Shown here one piece after another: positions 45,558-54,349 of a stretch of DNA of 64,000 bases (the stretch's first letter is position 1; each line of letters starts with the position of its first letter). A program made the position numbers and the translations under genes. The stretch lies in contig MKUP01000010.1 in NCBI GenBank assembly GCA_001898625.1, positions 1 to 64,000 on the forward strand. Reading direction: 5' to 3'. The notes beneath the pieces were generated by a model, which had not been told where the DNA came from, did not search any database, and worked only from the letters and a program-made list of their open reading frames with translations. This DNA is from Burkholderiales bacterium 67-32. GTDB taxonomy: Bacteria; Pseudomonadota; Gammaproteobacteria; Burkholderiales; Burkholderiaceae_B.

Positions 45558-46592
45558 ATGAGCACTCCCATACGCCTGACGCAGTACAGCCACGGGGCCG
45601 GCTGCGGCTGCAAGATATCGCCCAAGGTCCTGGATGTGATCCTGGCCGGCAGCGGCGCGCAGAATCTCGACCCGCGGTTGTGGGTGGGCAACGCCTCGCG
45701 CGACGACGCGGCGGTCTATGCGCTGGACGACGAGCGCGGCGTCGTGTCGACCACGGATTTCTTCATGCCCATCGTCGACGATCCCTTCGACTTCGGCCGT
45801 ATCGCCGCCACCAACGCCATCAGCGACATCTACGCGATGGGCGGCGATCCGCTGCTGGCCATCGCCATCCTGGGCTGGCCGGTCAACCTGCTGCCGCCCG
45901 AGGTGGCGCGCGAGGTGGTGCGCGGCGGCCGGGCGGCCTGTGACGCGGCGGGCATTCCGCTGGCGGGTGGGCATTCGATCGACGCTCCCGAGCCCATCTT
46001 CGGGCTGGCCGTGACCGGCGTGGTGGACAAGGCCCGGCTCAAGCGCAACGACACCGCCACGGTGGGCTGCAAGCTGTACCTGACGAAGCCGCTGGGCATC
46101 GGCATCCTGACCACGGCCGAGAAGAAGGCCAAGCTGCGCCCCGAAGATGTGAACCTGGCACGGGACTGGATGTGCACGCTGAACCGGCCCGGCAGCCGTT
46201 TCGGCCGGCTGGCCGGGGTCCAGGCCATGACCGACGTTACCGGCTTCGGGCTGCTGGGCCATCTGGTGGAAATGGCCGACGGCAGCGGCGTCAGCGCCCG
46301 CGTCGAGTTCGCCAAGGTGCCGCGCCTGCCCGGCGTTGAGCACTATCTGGCAGAAGGCTGCGTGCCGGGCGGCACCGGCCGCAATTTCGACAGCTACGGC
46401 CAGCGCATCGCCCCGCTGGACCAGGACCGCATCGACCTGTTGTGCGATCCGCAGACCAGCGGCGGCCTGCTGGTGGCGGTCGCGCCGGGGGCCGAGGACG
46501 AGTTCCGGGCGGCCGCCGCCGAATCCGGCTTGGCGCTCGAGCCCATCGGGGAACTGGTCGAGCGGCGCGACTACGCGGTCGAAGTGGTGTGA
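45558..46592 (+). CDS. selD: Selenide, water dikinase SelD
   Basis: The 344-residue enzyme makes selenophosphate from selenide and ATP. The active-site loop [13 protein letters not shown] uses Cys encoded by TGC, not selenocysteine. [19 protein letters not shown] and [15 protein letters not shown] are AIR-synthase-fold motifs. The ATG at 45558 gives the normal length. The stop codon overlaps the selU start, so the two are coupled. Confidence 0.96.
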   Translation: MSTPIRLTQYSHGAGCGCKISPKVLDVILAGSGAQNLDPRLWVGNASRDDAAVYALDDERGVVSTTDFFMPIVDDPFDFGRIAATNAISDIYAMGGDPLLAIAILGWPVNLLPPEVAREVVRGGRAACDAAGIPLAGGHSIDAPEPIFGLAVTGVVDKARLKRNDTATVGCKLYLTKPLGIGILTTAEKKAKLRPEDVNLARDWMCTLNRPGSRFGRLAGVQAMTDVTGFGLLGHLVEMADGSGVSARVEFAKVPRLPGVEHYLAEGCVPGGTGRNFDSYGQRIAPLDQDRIDLLCDPQTSGGLLVAVAPGAEDEFRAAAAESGLALEPIGELVERRDYAVEVV

Positions 46593-47683
46593 TGCAAGGC
46601 GACATCGACGACTATCGCGAGTTGTTCCTCCAGGGCACGCCCCTGATGGATACGCGCGCGCCCATCGAGTTCCGCAAGGGTGCCTTCCCGGGCGCGGTCA
46701 ACCTGCCGCTGATGACCGACATCGAGCGGCAGAAGGTCGGCACCTGCTACAAGCAGCAGGGCCAGGAGGCCGCGATCGCGCTGGGCCATCAACTGGTCCG
46801 CGGCAAGACCAAGGCCGAACGGATCGAGGCCTGGGCGGCCTTCGCCCGCGCGCATCCCGAGGGCAGCCTGTACTGCTTCCGCGGCGGCCTGCGTTCGCAG
46901 ATCGCCCAGCAGTGGCTTCGGGACGAGGCGGGCATCGCCTATCCGCGCGTGGTGGGTGGCTACAAGGCCATGCGCGGCTTCCTGATGGACACGCTGGAGC
47001 GCGCCGTGGCCGAGTGCGGCTTCGTCGTGCTGGGCGGCATGACGGGCACGGGCAAGACCCATGTGCTGCGGGCGCTGGACCATGCCCTGGACCTGGAAGG
47101 CCATGCCCATCACCGCGGGTCGAGCTTCGGCAAGCATGCCACCGGACAGCCGCCGCAGATCGGCTTCGAGAACGAACTGGCGATCGATGTCCTGAGAAAG
47201 CGCGAGGCCGGCCATGCCCGCTTCGTGCTGGAGGACGAGAGCCACGCGATAGGCAGTTGCAGCGTGCCGCTCAGCTTGTTCCAGGGTATGCAGGAATATC
47301 CGGTGGTCTGGCTGGAAGACAGCCTGGAGAACCGCGTCGAACGGATCCTGCGCGACTACGTGGTCGACCTCTGCGCCGAGTTCGTGGCCATCCATGGCGA
47401 AGAGGCCGGCAGGGACCTGTTCGGCCAGCGCCTGCGCCAAAGCCTGGACAACATCCACAAGCGGCTGGGGGGCGAGCGGCACCAGCGCCTCGCGGCGATC
47501 ATGGATGCAGCCCTGGCCGAGCAGGCGCGCGGCGGAAGCGTCGAACCGCACCGGGCCTGGATCGAGGAGCTGCTGACCGGCTACTACGATCCCATGTACG
47601 TCTACCAGCACAAGCTGAAGGCGGCGCGCATCGTGTTCACGGGCGACCAGCGAGCGGTGCTGGATTATTTGCGGGATCAGTAA
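46592..47683 (+). CDS. selU: tRNA 2-selenouridine synthase (MnmH/SelU)
   Basis: The 363-residue protein has an N-terminal rhodanese domain with the active cysteine in YCFRGGLRS (Cys95) and a P-loop ATPase part with [12 protein letters not shown]. It exchanges sulfur for selenium at the wobble uridine of certain tRNAs, using selenophosphate from SelD. It overlaps selD by one base (TGATG). No selA or selB gene is nearby, so the local selenium pathway is the tRNA-modification branch. Confidence 0.95.
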   Translation: MQGDIDDYRELFLQGTPLMDTRAPIEFRKGAFPGAVNLPLMTDIERQKVGTCYKQQGQEAAIALGHQLVRGKTKAERIEAWAAFARAHPEGSLYCFRGGLRSQIAQQWLRDEAGIAYPRVVGGYKAMRGFLMDTLERAVAECGFVVLGGMTGTGKTHVLRALDHALDLEGHAHHRGSSFGKHATGQPPQIGFENELAIDVLRKREAGHARFVLEDESHAIGSCSVPLSLFQGMQEYPVVWLEDSLENRVERILRDYVVDLCAEFVAIHGEEAGRDLFGQRLRQSLDNIHKRLGGERHQRLAAIMDAALAEQARGGSVEPHRAWIEELLTGYYDPMYVYQHKLKAARIVFTGDQRAVLDYLRDQ

Positions 47684-47775
47684 AATTCAAGGGTTTTCCC
47701 TGGTCCAGGCGTGTCGATTTTCGCGTTTCCCGCTCGTCGTAGGCATGTAACCACCCTGACGAAAGGAGATTCACC

Positions 47776-48222
47776 ATGGCTACCGGTACCGTCCGACTCC
47801 ACCGTGTCCTGCGCGCCACCCCCGAGCGGGTCTATCGCGCCTTTGTCGAGGCCGATGCGCTGGCGAAGTGGCTACCGCCGTATGGCTTCACCTGCCAGGT
47901 CCACCACTTCGAAGCGAAGGTGGGCGGGACGTTCAAGATGTCCTTCCGGAACTTCACGACCGGCAACGCGCATTCTTTCGGCGGCGAATACCAGGAACTG
48001 GTCCCGTTCCAGAAGATCCGCTACACCGACAAGTTCGACGATCCCAATCTGCCGGGAGAAATGGCGGTCACGGTCGTGTTGAAGCAGGTGGCCTGCGGTA
48101 CCGATCTGGACATCGTTCAGGCCGGTATTCCCGAGGTCATTCCCACGGAGATGTGCTACCTGGGCTGGCAGGAATCGCTGCTCCAGCTGGCCAAGCTGGT
48201 CGAGCCGGAAATCCCGGATTGA
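47776..48222 (+). CDS. SRPBCC/AHSA1 family protein
   Basis: The 148-residue protein opens VRLHRVLRATPERVYRAFVE and continues KWLPPYGFTCQVHHFEAKVG and FRNFTTGNAHSFGGEYQEL, the AHSA1 (START-like) pattern. ACGAAAGGAG precedes the ATG. It probably binds a hydrophobic ligand; the function is unknown. It is convergent with the serine hydrolase gene. Confidence 0.9.
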   Translation: MATGTVRLHRVLRATPERVYRAFVEADALAKWLPPYGFTCQVHHFEAKVGGTFKMSFRNFTTGNAHSFGGEYQELVPFQKIRYTDKFDDPNLPGEMAVTVVLKQVACGTDLDIVQAGIPEVIPTEMCYLGWQESLLQLAKLVEPEIPD

Positions 48223-48227
48223 GCGGG

Positions 48228-49568
48228 TCAGCGCGTTTTCATCAGGTGCTGCGCCAGCGCGTGGTAGGCCGGTAGCGACGTCGGGTCGTTGGCGGCGTTC
48301 GCCGCCACCGGATGCGAGGCGAAGCGCGCGATCACCATTTCCGCCTTGGGGTCGATATAGATGACCTGTCCGTGCACGCCGCGCGCGGCGAAGGCGCCGT
48401 GCGCGTTGTGCGTGATCCACCACATGTCGCGGTAGGTCCAGCCCGCCAGCAGCGTGTAGCCGGCCTGGGCGAAGTCCGCCGGGTCGCCGCCGCGCCGGAT
48501 GTCGGCCACGGCGGCGGCGGGCAGAATCTGCCGGCCGTTGAAGAAGCCGTTGTTCCGGATCATTTCGCCGAAGCGAGCGAGGTCGCGCAGGCCCGTGTTC
48601 AGGCCACCGCCCGCGAACGGCGTGCCGGTCGAGTCGACCGTCATGTAGGCGTCCTGCTCGGCGCCCAGCCGGCTCCAGATGCGTTCGGACAGCAGTTGCG
48701 CCACCGACTTGCCGCTGGCGCGGGCCAGCACCCAGCCCAGTGCGTCGGTGTTGGCCGTGCGGTAGTGGAAGGCCGCGCCGTGCCTGCCCTCGGGTTTCAC
48801 CGTTTGCAGGAACTCGTAGTAGCTGCGCGGCCCGGTGTAGTCCTTGGGCTTGGGCAGCGGGTTGCCGGCGGCCGCGTGGGCCCAGACCTCGGCATTGGGG
48901 TCGGCGTAGTCCTCGCTGAAGCGGATGCCGGTCGTCATGTCCATGAGCTGGCGCACCGTTGCGTCGCCAAAGGCGGACGAGGCCAGCTCGGGCACGTACT
49001 CGGCCACCTTGCGCGATGGATCCAGCGTGCCTTCGGCCGCGAGCATGGCGGCCAGCGTGCCGATGAAGGACTTGGTCACCGACATCGCGCCGTGCTGGCC
49101 CTGGGGGCCGAGCACGCCGAAATAGCGTTCGTAGACGATGCGTCCCTTGTGCAGCACGACGATGCCGTCGGTGTAGTTGGCCTTCAGCGATGCCTGCCAG
49201 GTCATGGTCCGGCTCGAACCCAGCGGCTGGAAGACCACGCCGTCGATGTCGTCGCGCAAGGCCCGCGGCAGCGGCGTGGGGGCGTCCAGGCCGCGTGAGA
49301 CGTTCACCGTGGGCATCAGTTGCCGGAAGTTCGAGACGCTCCAGCGCATCGCGGGGAAGCGGAAGTAGGAGCCGTCGTCGAAGCGCAGGATGCGGTCCGG
49401 CGGAGGCGGCGAGCCCACCATCCAGCCCAGCCTGGCGGGATCGCTGGCATCGGCGTCGGGGTAGGTGGGGGAGGAGGGGGCCGCCAGGGCGGCGCGGGTT
49501 GCCAGGCAGGGCAGCAGGGCGATCAGGGCGATCAGGGCGAGAAAGCGTGGCCGGCGTGACGTGTCCAT
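48228..49568 (-). CDS. Serine hydrolase of the beta-lactamase/DD-peptidase family, secreted
   Basis: The 446-residue protein has a signal peptide (ALIALIALLPCLATRAALA) and the catalytic SxxK motif SVTK at residues 163-166. YRTANTDALGW is the second motif region, and HGQVIYIDPKAEMVIARF lies near the C-terminus. The layout fits class C-like esterases and 6-aminohexanoate-dimer-hydrolase-type enzymes. The substrate is unknown. Confidence 0.9.
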   Translation of the reverse strand: MDTSRRPRFLALIALIALLPCLATRAALAAPSSPTYPDADASDPARLGWMVGSPPPPDRILRFDDGSYFRFPAMRWSVSNFRQLMPTVNVSRGLDAPTPLPRALRDDIDGVVFQPLGSSRTMTWQASLKANYTDGIVVLHKGRIVYERYFGVLGPQGQHGAMSVTKSFIGTLAAMLAAEGTLDPSRKVAEYVPELASSAFGDATVRQLMDMTTGIRFSEDYADPNAEVWAHAAAGNPLPKPKDYTGPRSYYEFLQTVKPEGRHGAAFHYRTANTDALGWVLARASGKSVAQLLSERIWSRLGAEQDAYMTVDSTGTPFAGGGLNTGLRDLARFGEMIRNNGFFNGRQILPAAAVADIRRGGDPADFAQAGYTLLAGWTYRDMWWITHNAHGAFAARGVHGQVIYIDPKAEMVIARFASHPVAANAANDPTSLPAYHALAQHLMKTR

Positions 49569-49699
49569 GGGACCTCCATTGGGTTCGCTCCGGCCATTGG
49601 CTGAGATTTCTCCGGCTGTTACCGATCAGGCGCCGGAATATCGGTCTCGCCTGCCGAGAGCGTCATCGCACTGTATCAAGATGGCGAGCTCCCTATTCG

Positions 49700-50545
49700 T
49701 CATGCGCGTATCGGCGGAGGGCGGACATCCAGTTCGCGCAGCCGGGCAGCATCGATGCCTTGCGCGATGCGTTGGCCGATGGCTTGGACCATGGCTCGTC
49801 CTTTTTCAGCGGTCGCGAGCTGCGCGTTGCCGACGACGCCGCCCCGGCTTTCGGTCTGCCGGTAGAAATCCTGGGGGTCACGGGGAACGAACCAGGCATT
49901 GCCCTCCAGCCGGGGGTCCAGCGTCAGGTGACCCTGGCGCAGGCCAGGGGCCGGATGGCCCGATGGCGGGTCGGGTGGGGCGCGGCGCATGTTCACCAGA
50001 TGCGGGTAGTAGGCGAGCACCATGGACGTTTCGCTTTCTCCGGCATGTCCCAGCGTGCCGGCGGGGCCTTGCGCGAGTTTGGCGATGTCGTCCCGCGCGA
50101 TCAGGCCGCAGTCGGCCACGGCCGCGAAGGCGCCGGTGTCGCATTGCAGTCTGGCCGCGGCGATTTCCAGCGGCGGGATGTTTGCCTGCCGGTTGCCGTT
50201 GACGAAGACAATGCGCCGGAATCCGTGCCGCACCAGGCATTCGCCAATCTCGACGGCGACTTGGGTCAGCGTGGCCGCGGTCAGGCCTACCGTTCCCGGA
50301 AAGGCCATGTGGCCATACGACCAGCCGAAATGCAGTGGCGGCGCGATGAGGCAGTCCGTCTGCACGGCCGCGGCTTCGCTCGTCTGGATGGCCCAGCCGG
50401 TATCCAGCATCAGCGGCGCGTGCGGGCCGTGTTGTTCGGTCGCGCCTATGGGCACGAGCACCACATCGCTGCGCTGGATGCGGCGCTGGACTTCGTCCCA
50501 TGCCAGTTCATGCAGCCAGTTGCTTTGCCTGTTTGCGTCGTTCAT
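49700..50545 (-). CDS. Creatininase-family amidohydrolase
   Basis: The 281-residue protein has the creatininase metal site GATEQHGPHAPLMLD (Glu37, His39, Asp48). Next come FGWSYGHMAFPGT, VNGNRQANIPPLEIAAA, and HAGESETSMVLAY, in which the Glu completes the site. Members open small cyclic amides or hydrolyse formamides. The ATG at 50545 has GAGGAAAAA upstream and the Bug gene ends ten bases upstream. It belongs to a divergent cluster with a YheO-type regulator, so it probably starts catabolism of a compound bound by the Bug receptor. Confidence 0.88.
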   Translation of the reverse strand: MNDANRQSNWLHELAWDEVQRRIQRSDVVLVPIGATEQHGPHAPLMLDTGWAIQTSEAAAVQTDCLIAPPLHFGWSYGHMAFPGTVGLTAATLTQVAVEIGECLVRHGFRRIVFVNGNRQANIPPLEIAAARLQCDTGAFAAVADCGLIARDDIAKLAQGPAGTLGHAGESETSMVLAYYPHLVNMRRAPPDPPSGHPAPGLRQGHLTLDPRLEGNAWFVPRDPQDFYRQTESRGGVVGNAQLATAEKGRAMVQAIGQRIAQGIDAARLRELDVRPPPIRA

Positions 50546-50555
50546 CGGTTTTTCC

Positions 50556-51515
50556 TCATTCCGCGCGGATGTTGGCGCTGCGCACGACTTGTCCCCACTT
50601 GGCATGGTCGGCCTTGATGGTGGCACGAAAGCTTTCCACGGTTCCGCCTATGGGTTCGAGCGCCTGCCGGTCCAGGCGCTGCTTCATGTCCGGGCTCTGC
50701 AGGGCCTCGTTGATGGTTTTGTTCCAGTAGGCGATCTTGTCCGGACTCATGCCCGCCGGACCGGAAATCCCATACCAATAGTCGTTGTCGTAGGCTGGAA
50801 GGACGTCGCGCATCAACGGTACGTTGGGCATCATCGGATGGGGATGGGCCGATAGCATGGCGATGGGTTTGAGCATGCCGGCCTTGAGCTGGCCCAGCAG
50901 TTCGGGCAGCAGGCCGAAAATCATCGTCGTGTTGCCAGCAAGGATGTCGTTCACGGCGGGTGCGCCGCCGCGGTAGGGTACGTGCAGGATGTCCACACCA
51001 GCTTGGGCCTTGAACAGCTCGCCCGCAAGATGCGGTCCGCCCGCGGATCCCGACGAGGCGAAGGACAGTTTTCCGGGATGTGCCTTCGCGTAGGCAATGA
51101 GCTCCTGTGGCGTGTCGAAAGGGGCTTTCGGGTTGGCCACGAGGATAAAAGGCACGCGCACCACATTGGCGATGGGGGTCAGGTCCTTGTCGGGATCGAT
51201 GGGGAGCTTCATGCCCGGAACCTGCGAGGACACCGCATGCAGGTTGAGAAAGGACACGAGCAGGGTCTGGCCGTCGGGCTCGGCGCGCGCGACCGACTGG
51301 GCCGCGATGAAGCCGCTGGCGCCGCTGCGGTTTTCCACCACGACTGTCTGCCCGACGAGAGGCGTCAATGCCTGGGCCAGGCTTCGTCCAATGATGTCGG
51401 CCGTACCGCCGGGAGCGAACGGAACGACGAGCTTGACGGGACCTGCCGGTGCGTGGCCCCACGCGGGACCCGCCAGGGCTGCGAGCAGAAGGAAGCGAAG
51501 AAGAGGACGAAGCAT
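50556..51515 (-). CDS. Bug-family (TctC-like) periplasmic receptor
   Basis: The 319-residue protein has a short signal peptide ending AWGHA and the Bug hallmarks VKLVVPFAPGGTADIIGRSL, VVVENRSGASG and FASSGSAGGPHLAGELF. It is followed by the creatininase gene on the same strand and is divergent from the regulator gene, so it is probably the receptor for the compound this cluster degrades. No TctAB is present. Confidence 0.92.
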   Translation of the reverse strand: MLRPLLRFLLLAALAGPAWGHAPAGPVKLVVPFAPGGTADIIGRSLAQALTPLVGQTVVVENRSGASGFIAAQSVARAEPDGQTLLVSFLNLHAVSSQVPGMKLPIDPDKDLTPIANVVRVPFILVANPKAPFDTPQELIAYAKAHPGKLSFASSGSAGGPHLAGELFKAQAGVDILHVPYRGGAPAVNDILAGNTTMIFGLLPELLGQLKAGMLKPIAMLSAHPHPMMPNVPLMRDVLPAYDNDYWYGISGPAGMSPDKIAYWNKTINEALQSPDMKQRLDRQALEPIGGTVESFRATIKADHAKWGQVVRSANIRAE

Positions 51516-51603
51516 GCGGGTTGGCTCCTTTGGTTGAGGCGGTCGCGGGGGCGGGCCGTCGGCCTGTGCATGGGGCTGATCGACGTCACGATTTGGACAC
51601 TAT

Positions 51604-51658
51604 ATATAGATATGGATTTTTTGTTAATAAAAATTTTGACAAAAAATATAGATATGGA
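51604..51658. promoter_or_regulatory. Paired 13-base direct repeats in the divergent promoter region
   Basis: ATATAGATATGGA occurs at 51604-51616 and again at 51646-51658, 42 bases apart, which is four helical turns. Both are in the AT-rich spacer between the Bug gene and the regulator gene. Two identical sites on one face of the helix suggest cooperative binding, most simply by the YheO-type regulator. Confidence 0.55.
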
Positions 51659-51673
51659 CACAATGCAAAGGCC

Positions 51674-52303
51674 ATGAAAAAAAGAACACCTGAACAACTT
51701 CGCCTCCTCGATCAGGTCGAGGAAATCGCCCGGGCGCTGGGGGAGACCTTTGCGCCTTTTTGCGAGGTAGTGGTCCACGACCTGCTCGACCCCCAGCATG
51801 CCGTGCTGGCCATTCACAACAATCTGTCGGGTCGCGAAGTCGGGCATCCCGCCACGGAACTCGGATTGGCGCGCATCATGGACCCGGAGTACCCCGCGGT
51901 CCTGGCGAACTATGCGAACCAGTTCGCCGATGGCCGCCTGGCCAAGAGCACGTCGGTAGGCATCAAGGACGCGAACGGGAAATACATCGCCGCGCTGTGC
52001 CTGAACGTCGATCTGACGCTGTTCCAGAGTTTCCAGACCGCGATGGCGCAATTCGTCACCGTCGACCGGAATGCTTCCCCGCAGGAATCGCTGGATCCGA
52101 CCGGGGCCGAACTGATACGGGCGCGCATCGATCAATTCGCCGCGCGCCTGGCGACCTCACCCCGGGCGCTAAAGACAGCCGACCGGCGTGCCTTGCTGCA
52201 GGAACTCAAGGGAGCGGGCCTGTTGGACATGCGCCGCTCCGCGGAGACTATCGCCGCCTACCTCGGGGTATCCCGAGCATCGGTGTATGCCTATGCGAAG
52301 TGA
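51674..52303 (+). CDS. YheO-like PAS/HTH transcriptional regulator
   Basis: The 209-residue protein has a PAS_6 (YheO-like) domain over residues about 10-125 (FAPFCEVVVHDLLDPQHAVL, KSTSVGIKDANGKYIAALC) and a C-terminal HTH (AETIAAYLGVSRASVYAYAK). The ATG at 51674 follows the direct-repeat pair. The end overlaps the cyclodeaminase-like gene by 11 bases. It should regulate both sides of the divergent cluster. Confidence 0.88.
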   Translation: MKKRTPEQLRLLDQVEEIARALGETFAPFCEVVVHDLLDPQHAVLAIHNNLSGREVGHPATELGLARIMDPEYPAVLANYANQFADGRLAKSTSVGIKDANGKYIAALCLNVDLTLFQSFQTAMAQFVTVDRNASPQESLDPTGAELIRARIDQFAARLATSPRALKTADRRALLQELKGAGLLDMRRSAETIAAYLGVSRASVYAYAK

Positions 52304-53264
52304 CGCGAGCCTGTTGTTGATCGATGCGGCGGCGGTCCGGGAGGTGCTTCGGCCACAAGAGGTTCTGGCCGCGGTGCGGGAGAGTTTCTCGCTGCACAGC
52401 CGGGGCGACGGCAGGGGGTTTCCGGTCGTCAGGGAACAACTGCCAACCGGAGGCGTATTCGGCATCAAGTCCGGAGACGTGCCATCGCAAGGCCTCCTGG
52501 GATTCAAGGCGGCTGGATTCTGGCCAGACAATCGCAAATGCGGCGGCGAGCCGCACCAGGCGACGATACTCTTGTTCGACCCTGATACGGGCCGGCCGCT
52601 GTGCATGATCGACGGCAATGCAATCACCACGGCGCGCACCGGCGCGGCAGGCGGGGTGGGGCTCCAGTTGCTGGCCCGGCCGGATAGCCGGCATGTGTGC
52701 GTGTTCGGTTCCGGTGTCCAGGCAAGGGTCCAGTTGGACACGGCGCTGGGTGTCATGCCTGGAATCGTGTCGGTGAGCTATCTTACTGGCGGTGGCGAGC
52801 CCGACTCGGGGTTCGAAGCGCATTTCGCCGCCCGCTGCGAACTGGCGCACGAGGCCGATGCCGATGCTGCGGTCGCTGCTAGCGACATCGTCATTACCGC
52901 GACGCCTGGGTTCGGACCGCTATTTTCGGTAGCTGCTGTGCGGCCGGGAACGCATATCAACTGCGTGGGCACGGATACGCGGGGTAAACGGGAACTGCCG
53001 GACGGACTGCTGGAGACGGCCCGCGTATTTGTCGACGACGCGGGCCAGGCGCAGGCTATAGGAGAATGCCAGTGGACGCCAGCTACGCCGCGCGTGGAGA
53101 TCGGCGACCTGGTGACCGGCAAGGCCGTCGCGGCCCGCCTCGCGCGCGACGTCACGGTTTTCGACATGACAGGATTGGCTCTTCAGGACCTGGCCGTTGC
53201 AAGGCTGGTGCATCGGCAAGTATTGACTCGGGGGCTGGGCACGACCGTCGCCTGGCCCTGGTAA
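52293..53264 (+). CDS. Ornithine cyclodeaminase/iminosuccinate-reductase family protein
   Basis: The 323-residue NAD-binding protein has the family patterns FGIKSGDVPSQGLLGFKAAG, GNAITTARTGAAGGVGLQLL and the Rossmann motif VFGSGVQARVQLD, followed by HINCVGTDTRGKRELP. Members include ornithine cyclodeaminase, EutC of ectoine use and BhcD, the iminosuccinate reductase of the beta-hydroxyaspartate cycle. The start overlaps the regulator gene by 11 bases. A threonine-dehydratase-like gene follows 21 bases later, the pairing seen in eut and bhc clusters. Confidence 0.87.
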   Translation: MRSDASLLLIDAAAVREVLRPQEVLAAVRESFSLHSRGDGRGFPVVREQLPTGGVFGIKSGDVPSQGLLGFKAAGFWPDNRKCGGEPHQATILLFDPDTGRPLCMIDGNAITTARTGAAGGVGLQLLARPDSRHVCVFGSGVQARVQLDTALGVMPGIVSVSYLTGGGEPDSGFEAHFAARCELAHEADADAAVAASDIVITATPGFGPLFSVAAVRPGTHINCVGTDTRGKRELPDGLLETARVFVDDAGQAQAIGECQWTPATPRVEIGDLVTGKAVAARLARDVTVFDMTGLALQDLAVARLVHRQVLTRGLGTTVAWPW

Positions 53265-53285
53265 CCCGCACATCGAGATCGAACC

Positions 53286-54257
53286 ATGAATACCATCACT
53301 CTTCCCACCTACGAAGACGTCCAGGCCGCGGCTCGGCGTATCGAGGGGCATGCGCATAGGACGCCGATCGTGACCTCCCGGACGGTCAACGAAGCATTCG
53401 AGGCCGACGTGTTTTTCAAGTGCGAGAACCTGCAGCGCATGGGCGCTTTCAAGTTCCGCGGGGCGTTCAACGCGCTATCGAAGTTCGACGAGGCGCAGCG
53501 CAAGGCGGGGGTAGTGGCGTTTTCGTCGGGCAACCATGCCCAGGCGATCGCGCTATCGGCCAGGTTGTTGAACATTCCCGCCACGATCGTGATGCCGCTT
53601 GATGCGCCCGAGGCGAAGGTGGCCGCGACCCGAGGCTACGGCGGTCGCGTCGTGACCTACGACCGCTATACCGAGGATCGCGAACAGATCGGCCGGGACC
53701 TTGCCTGCAAACATGGGCTCACGCTGATCCCTCCCTACGATCACGAGGATGTGATCGCCGGGCAGGGTACCGCGGCCAAGGAGTTGTTCGAGGACGTCGG
53801 GGAACTGGATGCCTTGTTCGTGCCGCTGGGCGGCGGGGGGCTGCTGTCGGGGTCGGCGCTGTCAACCCGTGCGCTGGCACCCGGCTGCAAGCTCTATGGG
53901 GTGGAACCGGAGGCAGGCAACGATGGCCAGCGTTCGTTCCGATCAGGCGAGATCGTCCACATCGATACGCCGCAGACGATCGCCGATGGCGCGCAGACCC
54001 AGCATCTGGGCTCGCTGACCTTCCCCATTATCCGGCGCGACGTGGAAGACATCCTGACGGCCAGCGACGAAGCGTTGACGACTTGCATGCGCTTCCTGGC
54101 GGAGCGGATGAAGCTTGTTGTCGAGCCCACGGGCTGCCTGGGGCTTGCCGCGGCCCAAGCCATGAAGTCGCAGTTGCAGGGCAAGCGCATCGGCGTGCTG
54201 ATCAGCGGGGGCAACGTGGATATCGACCGGTTCGGCGCACTCGTACGCAAGACATGA
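53286..54257 (+). CDS. PLP-dependent threonine/hydroxyaspartate dehydratase
   Basis: The 323-residue fold-type II enzyme has the PLP lysine in GAFKFRGAFNAL (Lys56), SSGNHAQAIALSARL, and the phosphate-binding loop LGGGGLLSGSAL. It lacks the C-terminal ACT-type domain of biosynthetic threonine deaminase, so it is of the catabolic or threo-3-hydroxyaspartate ammonia-lyase (BhcB/EutB-like) kind. Beside the cyclodeaminase-like gene, it could form an imine that the other enzyme reduces. The natural substrate is unproven. Confidence 0.87.
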   Translation: MNTITLPTYEDVQAAARRIEGHAHRTPIVTSRTVNEAFEADVFFKCENLQRMGAFKFRGAFNALSKFDEAQRKAGVVAFSSGNHAQAIALSARLLNIPATIVMPLDAPEAKVAATRGYGGRVVTYDRYTEDREQIGRDLACKHGLTLIPPYDHEDVIAGQGTAAKELFEDVGELDALFVPLGGGGLLSGSALSTRALAPGCKLYGVEPEAGNDGQRSFRSGEIVHIDTPQTIADGAQTQHLGSLTFPIIRRDVEDILTASDEALTTCMRFLAERMKLVVEPTGCLGLAAAQAMKSQLQGKRIGVLISGGNVDIDRFGALVRKT

Positions 54258-54349
54258 ACGGGCCGTCCGTCCGGCTCATTGCCGCGGCGCCGGCAGCCTA
54301 AAGCGGCCATCGGCCGCTTTTCCCACTGCCGTCGGGATGGCGCTTTGCC

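Noticed and set aside
45600-45620. Possible selenocysteine in SelD
   Set aside because: The active-site positions are TGC codons, so ordinary cysteine is encoded.
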